A stretch of 64,000 nucleotides of DNA from Lepus europaeus (Eukaryota > Chordata > Mammalia > Lagomorpha > Leporidae): NCBI RefSeq assembly GCF_033115175.1, contig NC_084835.1:55862948-55926947 (forward strand), written 5' to 3'. Every line of letters starts with the position of its first letter. The first letter of the stretch is position 1. Both the position numbers and the translations under genes were made by a program. This document shows positions 1 through 10,300 of this stretch, in pieces. The notes beneath the pieces are model-generated. The model did no database searches and was not told the origin of the DNA. It saw only the letters and a list, made by a program, of their open reading frames with translations.

Positions 1-175
1 TGGGAAAAGTGTTTGGGCCCTTGCACACACATTGGAAACCCAGATGAAGCTCCTGGCTCCAGGCTTCAACCTAGTCCAGCTCTGGTTGTGGAGGCCATAT
101 GGAGAATGAACCATCAGATGGAAGATCTCTCTTCTTTCCTCTCTCTCTCTCTCTTTCTCTCATGCTCTAACTCCC
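1..175 (+). repeat. C SINE, 5' cut by window edge
   Basis: Matches the second half of a C SINE: GGGCCCTTGCAC, then the CTCCTGGCTCC core, GAACCATCAGATGGAAG and the CT-rich region. The tail diverges after about 175. Confidence 0.8.
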
Positions 176-1309
176 CAGACCTCTGGCTGTCTCACATCTA
201 TCTTATCCCTGAATGCTGCACCTCACCTCAAACAGTAGTGCAAAATCAACAAACAAAACCAAAGTGTTGGGTTTTCCTCTCTTGGAAGCCCCCCTCCACA
301 CCACTCTAGCTGGAGGTCCTTGATTCTACTTTGAAATCTCAAAATAAATTAAATTAAAATAATATAAAAAAAGAGTGTTACTTTCCCTCCACTCACTCTT
401 CCTGTTATCTTTAGTCTTGACAGTCATCCCTACTCCCTGTCTGCAGAAGCTGGACTACCAGGACCTCCTGATCCCACTCCTGCTCTCTTAGCAAACTTTA
501 GTGCTTCCACCTCCAAACACATAGCTGGAGCTGTGACCCACGTCACCTTTTAATCTGAACTCTTCACTAGCCTCCCTGAGCCTAGCCTTATAATTACCAA
601 GTTATCCATTCATTCACAGACACACAGACCACCTTAAAATACACATCAAACTTCAACAATTATCTCTATTTTAAAGGGATTAACTCCAAAGAAGACTCAG
701 ATATTTTGCACCAATCATTTATACAACAGTCATTATCAAATGCAAATCACACAGGACACCAGGAATGCAAAAAAATAATTAAGGCAGTTCCTCTTAGGAA
801 GCTAACAATAACTATTAATTACCAGAGTGTTTCGATAGAGCTTGACTCTGTGTGATGGTAACACAATCCACTGGAAGCTTCCTCAAGATGTAATCTAGCA
901 CCTCATCTCCCTTGTTTCCAAATAGGATTACACTTGTTCTCAACAGCTCATGGGAAAACTCCCTCACTTCCCTCCGCATTACATTACCTCCTCCTCCTCT
1001 ATCATCTAGAGAAATGCAATGTTACCTATTTCTCCACTAAGTAACTAAGGAGTCATCTGCCATTTCTCCTGCTATTTCCTTGAAGCAGCAACCTTAAATT
1101 TCACTTACGCGCTTACTATTATTATCTTAATTACAATTCTGTGCATATAAAAGATTATTAGATGCAGGCCCTAGTTTAGGTCTATGTGCACAATTAAACA
1201 CATTCAAAAGTAAAAGTTAGCAACCCAAAACCTAGTCAAACTTCCCCAAAACTCATTAGATACTGTATATTTTAGAGTTAGGCATTTAGTATTACGTTTC
1301 AAAGCTTAC
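176..1309. other. AT-rich non-coding stretch, nothing recognised
   Basis: No exon, RNA gene or clear repeat seen; presumably part of the CEP192 first intron. A weak A-rich segment at 335-375 may be a decayed SINE tail. Confidence 0.5.
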
Positions 1310-1480
1310 CTTAAACGTTGCCCACAGAAGTGATATTTGGAGAAAAAGTTGATCTTGGAGCAGTACAAACACTAGTTGAATGACCTCAAAATGGTAACCA
1401 CCAATGGAATTATTGTTACATAAACAGCTGCTCTCCAAACGACTGCATCAAAAGTGGCCTCATATTTCACTAAACAACAT
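1310..1480 (-). other. Candidate non-coding exon downstream of the CpG island
   Basis: Minus-strand segment with a very good acceptor (pyrimidine-rich tract ending TTCATTTCAG) and a good donor (TTTAAG|GTAAGC), 171 nt apart. All three frames contain stops, so it could only be a 5' UTR exon, presumably of CEP192. Found by eye from splice signals alone. Confidence 0.25.
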
Positions 1481-1949
1481 CTGAAATGAAGAACAAAGCA
1501 AAAGTGGATTGACAGTAAACATGACCCCATTTCACGTTCTGTTCACAATGAAATCACAAGAAAGGAATGCAGGTAAGATATCAGCAAGAGATGTGAACAC
1601 AGCCCAGCAGAAAGCAAACCAGGAGGAATCGGTGTCACCGGCAGAGCCCTCAGCATCAAGTTAACAATGTAACTTCCTGGGTCAGCGTTTCAAACAAAAA
1701 GAAAAATAGAACTGTCCAACAAAGGCACAAAAAGCAAACAGCACGCGTCAACACAGAACTTTGCAAGGAAAAACTCCAGAGCAAAACACGGCCAGCGTCC
1801 TTCGCTCAAGAGTTACAAGTCACCGAGTGGAAGGAGAGGAAAGAAGGATGTGACCTCCCCCAAAGTCTAAACCGCCTGGCCCGGCACAAGCCTTGGACAC
1901 ACAGGCACATAATTAACCTCACCGACCCGAATCAACTCACAGGACAGGC

Positions 1950-2760
1950 TGGGTGGGTGTGGAGGAGCAGACCCAGCGCGGCGGCCCGCCCCACAGCCCC
2001 CAGCCCGAGGCCTGCGCCCCCAACCCAGCCCAACCGTCACGTCCTGCCCGCCCGGCAGCAGAAATGCTGGCCAAAAGTAGTCACGTGCCTGCTGCCCAAA
2101 GGTACACCAAGCAAGCAGCACCCCTACTCACCGAGCCCGCAACCACCACCGCGGAAACCAAGAAGCGGGAAAGTCCGCAGAGTAAACGGGAGCCTCCGTC
2201 GTGCTACAAGTGCGCATGCGCGAGCGCCCACCCTCGCAGCCTCCCGATCCTGCCGTACCGCGCGCTCCTCGGGTTTACGTCGATTCGCGGCACGAAGCGA
2301 GGGGCGGGAACTCGAAGCCGGCTTTGGATTGGGCGGCGCGAAGGCACCAAGAGGGCAGGAGCCCGGTGATTGGTTTGGACGTTGCGTCTCTGGATTTGAA
2401 GCGAGAAAACCGCGGCCTCACGGACCGAGAGGAAGAGCTTTGCATTGCTCGGCAGCTGAGCTCGAAGTCCCTTTTTAAACCGCTTCGCAAATCGTGAAAA
2501 TAACGCTTGCCTTCTTAAGCTTGAGACGCTCAAAGCACCGTAAGTCGCCGGATACACGGGGAGCGCTCTCGTGCCACAACCGCCTGACTTGTTTGTACCG
2601 TAGGTGAGCAGACGCAGACCTTCCCTACGACCCGGTAGACGCTGAGAAGGGCCGTGTTGGCTTTGAATCATTCCTCGGGATCCTAGTTTCGTGGTCCTGG
2701 TCGGGAAAGTGAGATGAGTCATCATTTTCCCCCAGTTAGCTTCCTCCTTCCCCGCATTCT
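1950..2760 (-). promoter_or_regulatory. CEP192: CpG island, probable CEP192 promoter and non-coding exon 1
   Basis: CpG-rich, repeat-free stretch 1 kb beyond the SEH1L 3' end. In human, SEH1L is followed in the same direction by CEP192 (centrosome scaffold), a few kb apart, so this is its expected promoter. Visible elements are an exact NRF1-type palindrome TGCGCATGCGC (2211-2221), inverted CCAAT boxes at 2328-2332 and 2369-2373, and TTTGAA at 2395-2400. A strong minus-strand donor CTCG|GTGAGTAG (exon edge 2132) and a weaker one near 1918 could end the first exon. No CEP192 coding sequence is visible, so the assignment rests on synteny. Confidence 0.6.
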
Positions 2761-3515
2761 CCGTACGCTACCACCCTCAGCGCCGCCTGCCTAGCACCAG
2801 CCTTTTACCACTTCACAGAGGGCAGAGATAATTCAGTTTCACAGCTTTCACTCAGAATTCACCCTAAAATTTTTTCCTGTACAGTCGTCCTTCATCCCAA
2901 AATCTCTTCCGTGTAGCCTCAATGGCAGTCCCTCTTTCCCAAAGTTCATTCATTCCCACTCAGTGTTTAAGATGGCGGGGTACTTGAGTTTAACAGAGTT
3001 GAATTTAACAGTATTACTGAATTTTAACCTAGTGGAGAAGTGCTTTTATTTAGTCACTCTTCTGACTCCTCCAAGTTGCCCAGCTATTGTTCTGGGCATT
3101 CTTTCCACTGATTCTTTTCCTTTTGCCTATAAAAGTGCTGTCACGTCCCCATCCATACATCCATACACATACATAGACACACACCACCAGTCTTCTTGAT
3201 TGTCCTTCCTAAAATTGCCTCCAGTTCTTCAATTTTGCTCCTTTTTGTTCACTCAACATGATCTAGCTTTGTCCTGGGCATTACTTAACATACTTCATCT
3301 GGAATGACTTAATTGTCAAAGTTAGTAATGTTTTGCAGTTCTCTCTTGAGAGCCTCCAAACTTAGTATTTGCCCATTTTCTACCAAGTGTATTCTAATTT
3401 TAAAATATTTAGAAAATAACCTAATGTTGATTAGATGTTAGTTTACAAATGGACTTCATAAATGTTATGCTTCCTCATGCCCTAAAAAGAGAGGAAACCT
3501 CACCAGCTATCTTAA
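2761..3515. other. SEH1L-CEP192 intergenic spacer
   Basis: Unique-looking AT-rich sequence between the CpG island and the SEH1L polyadenylation signals. No gene recognised. Confidence 0.5.
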
Positions 3516-3699
3516 ATAAAGTTTATTCTATTTTTTAAAGGAACAGATTCACAAATTTTAAAATATATTTTATTTAAATAACCTACTTGGATAATAATTA
3601 CAAAAGACTGAAACAGTAATTCCAAGTAGTGAAAGGTAATTTTCTTAGAAAGAAACAAAGAAAGAAAAGACCAAAAAGTCCATTTAATGTTTTGCTGCT

Positions 3700-4157
3700 T
3701 CATACACAGGAATGATTTATTTTACATACTAGTCAGTTGCAACATGAGCCTGTAAAATTAAAAACATTTCTTATGTCTCAAAGTCCGAGTAGATGTTATA
3801 ATGATATACGTTCACATTAACCAGTATGATAAAGCATGAAAAACTTAAGACTACTATGGTAACAGTTCAAAATAAAATTTACAAAACAGGCACTTTGAAG
3901 TCAGCTACTGTGTGTAACTCAGTTAATGTTACTTGTACATATCATCAAAGGTTAGCAACCAGTGAGGCAAATTTGCCTTTAATGCAGACGCACAAACAAG
4001 TTTAGGTTCCAAATGCTGTGTTCTGCTTGTAATACATGCAAGACAGACTCTAAATTAGAAAACTCTTCTAAAAGAAAATGAAGAAAAACAAAAATTGGCC
4101 AGGAATGAAAGCATTTACAAGCATCTGAATAAGGCCTTTTAATGTTAAATCAGTGTT
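3700..4157 (-). other. SEH1L: SEH1L long-isoform 3' UTR (extent inferred)
   Basis: AT-rich, non-coding sequence after the TAA stop, free of SINEs. I end it just past the AATAAA at 3716-3721, which is followed on the minus strand by a T-rich downstream element. A second signal at 3522-3527 could give a longer form. Confidence 0.6.
3716..3721 (-). terminator. SEH1L: Polyadenylation signal AATAAA, SEH1L long isoform
   Basis: Canonical AATAAA on the minus strand about 440 nt after the stop codon, followed within 60 nt by a T/GT-rich stretch as expected of a cleavage-site downstream element. Confidence 0.55.
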
Positions 4158-4359
4158 TTAAACCCCTTCATTCTCAGGTAAGGGATTAAGAGGCCGAGAA
4201 AGATATCGTCTGCGAGGGTGAGGATACTGGAGGTTGGCAGTGTCAGCATCGCAAGAGTGCTCTACCAGAGGAGGAGGAGGAGGAGGAGGAGGAAGGAGCT
4301 GGGCATAACTGGACCATCTCGATCCAGCCCGTGGGGAATCCACAGGGGGAAAGAAATAC
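4158..4359 (-). CDS. SEH1L: SEH1L coding exon 9 (long isoform, proline run)
   Basis: Coding part of 202 nt, residues 357-423 and a TAA stop. The acceptor is ATTGTTTCAG|G, preceded by a long pyrimidine tract. It encodes [18 protein letters not shown], then eight prolines from a (CCT)n run, then [18 protein letters not shown] and the basic [18 protein letters not shown] end. This tail lies outside the beta-propeller and is absent from the 360-residue isoform. Confidence 0.95.
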
Positions 4360-7300
4360 CTGAAACAATGAAGACAGGAACAAAACACCAAAACAAAACA
4401 AAAACAACAGGGGAAAAAAAGAAAAAAAAAAAAAGAGAAAAGTAGTAAATACAAAGAGAACCAAGGAGAAAACACATGCTGGAAAAAAAAGCTTTAGTAG
4501 ATTCATGCCAAACTAACAGAACATAATAGCACAAATCAAGACCCTGCCTCAACTCAAGATTGCTTAGGCAAGTGTAGAAAAGTTGAAAGAAATACAATCT
4601 GTTAAAATGTCAAAAAAATGATCAGTATGAATGTTACAAAGAAAGACATTAATCTGATAAATTTAAAACGTTTCGTAATCTCTCAGAAACATATTGGATG
4701 CTATTCTGTAAATTTACAAATCCAATGATCTTTTTATTTTGAGCAATGCTCCATCTGTAGCAGCAGCTGGCACTTTTTTTTTTTTTTTTTTTTTAGTGCA
4801 TACATGATACTGAGAACCAATTGAAATACACTTCCACATAGCATAGCTAGCTCTCCCAACACACACTGAAGAAATACAATCATCGAACATATTTATTCCT
4901 CAATCAAAACCTTAGAATTGCTACAGTTTTGATAAGTAAAAAGGTTCAAAGAATTATTACGCCCTATTATCTTTCACTATTTTAGAACTTACCCGTAATG
5001 CATTTTAGCAAACATAAGAATTTATAGCTTTGTCATCAAGGTCAGAGCTTTAGAGGACATGAACTAATTGAAACAGCAAACTAAATTAAGAAAATCCTGA
5101 GACACAGAATGTTAAGTCAATCTGCATGTACAGTTTTAGCAAAATTGTGACTGCTTCTCTTATGTTTCCAAATTTTGATCTGAGGTAAACATTAAGCTAT
5201 GAAATCAAACCATAAAAATATACAAGCATATATTATAAACTTTTTATCTCCTTAGTGAATATGAATTGAAACTTATAAAGATGTTTCCATTTTACTACCA
5301 AATTCTAAATGAAATAATACCAAACGCTTACCTTGGCTACAAACTGTACAGTCAAATTACTTTCATCTTACTACTACTTACTCTTTTACTAATATTTTTA
5401 AATATTACAAAGAAATGACAAAGTTGTACTGAATATGTATAAAGCAATTCTACAAAAGATAAATAAATTAGCACTCAAAACAATCTTTATGAAAGATATT
5501 TATTCAATCTTCAAATTAAAATTATAAAAATTCATCATTTTTGCTGTTTTAGAAAACAAAAGAAACATGCCTACATTCTCCAAAGAGAGTAAAATGGTAT
5601 TTTCCTTCCTCCCCACTACTCAGAAGGATAGTAATGATTCTTCTAATTTTTAAGCCAAGTTAGTTTCAAGAACATTTCAAAAAATTGTTTTGGTGACAAT
5701 GTCTCAACAAAAAGCCTCTCCATTTATATCTCAAAAGTTTCAAGTAGTGTCAATAAACTGACTAGTACAAAAAAATTGATATCCACTGCATTTTTAAAGG
5801 CCTTTTGGACTGTGTTTAGTAGTAAGCAGGCTGCTGGTGTATCTTGGGAGAGGTCAAACGGCGCTGGGGAAGGGGAAAAGGAGCTTGCTTTCCATTCCTG
5901 TGTGCATGCAACAAGCAGCAAAACAGCAAAGTCACTCCAGTTAGCTTGTACTCAGCTGTGCTTTCTGTTAAAGGACATAATACAAATGGAGAAGGGAAAT
6001 GCATCACAGAGCTAACACAGATGGTTATTCACACAGTAAGAATACAGATCAAAATGCCAAAGCTACTTAGAAAAATGTGCAGTACAGGCAGTGACCAAAA
6101 CCCAAAAAATTTGATAAACTCTACATTCTCTGCTTCATGAAACCATCTTTATAATCTGGTATCGTCTTTGGTAATGTGAAATTGTTTTGATACAAATACT
6201 TAAAACCTCAAAATCAAATAAGTAGTACCTTCTTTCTAAAAACGTAACATAAAATTAGTTCTAGAAATTTTAAACACAATTTTTTACTTAAGATAATAAG
6301 ACAGTTTATTAAATTTCCTAAAGTCTATTCCAAATTATTCATGAAGGCATATTAAAATAATTTTTATCTTACAAATACATATTTTAAAGTTGAACATGAA
6401 AGCAAAAAGAATGACTAGGTCACATCAAATATTCTTTATTCTTGTAAACAAGAATCTAACATGCTAAATATTCTAAAAATCAAGATCTCACATTTTATCA
6501 TTTCTTTTTATAATCTCAGAAAAACACAAAAGCTAAATCATTTAACTCACTCTCTTCTACAAAGCCTTTATTTAAAATTTCAGTTTTACCTAATGCAGAA
6601 CACAGCAGAAGCACTAAAAAACACTAGTGCTCATCCAGCACTTTACCCTCAATATTAAACCACATTTCCGCTTTTCAATGCTGCAGTAGCAAAGTAAAAT
6701 CTTAAGGCTGTTAAACATTTCAACTTCTAGACCATTAAATTTCACAATAAAATTTAGCTTAATGAACTCTCAACCTAGAAATATTATGATTAGGTAAGCA
6801 AAATACATAGTTGTAAGAGTAAATTTTTAATTTTGTCATAATTATGGATACATTTCTTATTTCCATCCTAAACTTTATGAAATAGGACACCTTTAAAATA
6901 ACTACTACAATGATTTTGAAAGGATAATTTCTAATTTTCCCACAAAATAGCCTACCTGCCAGCAGAAGATCCATTTAATGAATTTTGAAGATTTGGAATA
7001 TTTGAACCTAGGGAAGGATTTACATTTCCCTGCTGAGAACTCCCATTGACTGGGCTCCCATTACCTTTCAAAATACCAGTGCACTTCCAATTGTCCATAT
7101 AATTAGCTGAAAAGGAAATGGTCAAATGTATTAGCAGGAAAGGAAGATTCTATCACAATCTAAAATTGAACATGGGATGTCCTCAAGCTTAGCCAAACTA
7201 CACTTGGGAAACAGTAATTGCACAGGGTAAATTATCTTAGCTCTAATTCCAGATAGCAAGGAGAGGACCCCACCCATTACAGTGGTGGATAAGCACCCAT

Positions 7301-10300
7301 GGGAAAGTACAGAACCAAGAAGCCAGAGATCACAGTGTCAGCTGATCAGACTAACTGCTGCCTCAGCTTGGTACCCAAAGAAACTTACAATCAGGGCCCC
7401 AAGGTTCTTAAATTTTAGGGAGTTGTAAAGAGAAAACAGGAAGTCACTGTCTCCTATTAAGAACTGATTTTTTAAAGCAATTATTTAATAAAATAAAAGA
7501 TGACTGTAGTCCTGTCCTGAATTTGCAGAGCAGATACACTAGTTGCCTGTGTGGGCAATGGTATCTTTTTATGGAAGATACTACATATTCTGTTAATTAG
7601 TTTTAGAAGTTCCTTTGCGCCATACAAAACTTGAAAAGCAACACAGTCCTTAATTGCTATGAACTAGGTAAAATGATGTTCAACATAATATAAGTTAATT
7701 AGACTAATTTAAAGGCAACTGCAAAAATTTCTTAAAGAAAAAAGTAACTGCAAAAGAGTTTTTCCAACACATTTCAGAATTTACATTTAAGTTAAAAGTC
7801 TGAGTAGAAATATGAAGCAATAATCACTCCTTTCCTAAATCTTACCTTTCCACAATCGTACACAGCCATCATCTCCTGAAGATGCTAGCACTGTTCCTGT
7901 TATATTCCAGCTCACTCGCCAGACCTGAGAATTGTGATTATCAAACTGAGCCACTATATGGATTTCAAATTTTGTTGGCCCACCAGATGAAGTAAGTTCT
8001 TTCCTGTTAATAAAAATAATTTTCTGAGTAATTCTAAGTAAAGTTTCTTTTTCTTAATATATATACTTTCTAAGTAAAAAATACAAATAGTCTCATGTAG
8101 TTACCTCATTATTTTATAATAATGTCTATATCTGGATTCCCCTATCCCTTAGCCTTTCAGCTGGGATGGTGTCCTTTTCATCTGATTCCCTGGACCTGGA
8201 GTGATCCCAGCACATAAATTCTATTTAGTGACTGCTACATGACAGAAACAAATGAAAGGGACCAGCACTGACACAGCAGATTAAGCTGCCATGTACAATG
8301 CTGGCATCTCATGTCAGACCACTGGTTTGAGTCCCAGCTGCTCTGCTTCCAATCCAGCTCCCTAATATGCCTGGGAAAGCAGTGTATTGCTCCTGCCACA
8401 CATGTAGTAGACCTGGACGGAATTCCCGGCTCCTGGCTTCAGCCTGGCCCATCCCTGACTGTTACAGCCATTTACAAGTGAACCAGAGGTTTTAAGATTC
8501 TGTCTCTCTCCCTCTCTGTTACTCTACCTTTCAAATAAATAAATCTTTAATAAATATGTAAATAAGTATTTAGAGAGTACCAATTATATTGTGATGATCC
8601 AATTCATGGTTAGTATTAGCCTAAATAGAACAAGAGAATATAAATCTGTACTCAATTTCCCATTGCAAAGTCATACAATTATACACGAAATGTTCATTAA
8701 AGAATCCAATCCTCAACCATAGTTACCTCTACTCTTGTCCACAGATAAAGATAACCACAATTGTTTCTAAAGCTCACCTTACAGGTTTTAGTGTAAAAAT
8801 CCTCACATCTTTGGTTGCTATTGCTAGAATATGGAAAGATCTTCCCAAGTTTGGAGCAAATGCAATATCATGAACAGGATCAGTGACTGTCATAAGAGTT
8901 TCAGCTTTTGCATATTTCCTAGTGAAAAAAAACAACAGTTTGCCTCAAAAATTTCAGAAACAAAATTCATAAAAATCCATCCATCAATGTGCCTCAATTC
9001 ATTTTTCAGACTACTCATAATCAAGTAGTAACTGAGGTGAACAATGGCCCCAAAACAGGTATGTCAAAGTACACACCCCCAGAACTAGGGAATGTTAACT
9101 TTTTTTTTTTTCCTAGAAAAAGGGTCTTTGCAGTTGTAATTAGGGATCTCAGGATGAGATCATTAATGACCAGTAGAAAAAGAAGAGAAGGTAGACATGG
9201 GAACACAGAAACAGACTAGAATGATGCTCTCACAAGCCAAAAGTTCCTGGAACCACCAGATGCTGGCTCTCAGCTTTCATACCAAAAAGACTGAAGACCT
9301 CAGAGCTCTAACAGGAGGTTCCTATATTCTAGAACTTGGCTGGTCAGTATAGTAGCCACTAGCCACATGTGCCTATTTAAAATTAAATTGCCATTGATCA
9401 AAATTAATAAATTCAGTTAGTCAGTTGCACTGGCCACATTTCAAGTTTCCATAGATCCAAGCTGCTAATGGACACTACAGAAGATGGCACAGATACAGAC
9501 CATGTCCATCACCACAGCAAGTTCTACTGGACAGCACCTTGGAAACCCAAATGGTAACATTCTAAATTGCTGTGGATCACACTCATTCCTTTCCTCAGCT
9601 TCCTAACTTACCCAGTACCCAGGAAATCTACCTAGCACCTGTGAAATCCACCTGATCCCCTGCTGATCCATCTTTTCTCCCATAAGAATGAGCACCCCTG
9701 ATACAATGCTCATGGCTCTCAGGTTTTGCACATACTTACATATCGGTATGACAAAATTGATTGATTTCCACATGCTGCCATATTCCACCCAAATTACCCA
9801 TTTCCAAAATTTATTCTATATACTACCAATTGAAGTAAGTCAGAATCCTGGCAATTTTGATACCTTTCCCTTCTCCCTCACTGTCGACACCCAATCATTC
9901 CCTAGATCTGCTAATACTTCTGTTTCTCAAATGGTCTACTTCTCACTATGCCAACTGCCACTTTTTAAGAAAGGAATATTCAATTTCCAAAGTATTTTAA
10001 TGTAAACAGAAAAGTAAAAATGATAACAATAGGAATTTTGTTGTTAAGTGGTGATAAAAAGCAACTATACCAAAGTCCATTTCATCCCACAGTTCAGGCT
10101 CTAGATCTATAACTAGAGCAGGCTCTGCTGTGTCTTCCATTGAATATCATAGACAAAATAGAAGCACATAACCTTACATCTAGAAAAGAGGTAGAGGGCT
10201 GGCACTATGGCACAGTGGGTTAAAGCCCCAGCCTGCAATGCAGGCATCCCATATGGGCACTGGTTCTAGTCCTGGCTGTTCCACTTTCTATCCAGCTCCC

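Noticed and set aside
4774..4794. Isolated T-run as a sign of a retrocopy
   Set aside because: No gene-like or SINE sequence adjoins it and no flanking duplication is visible.
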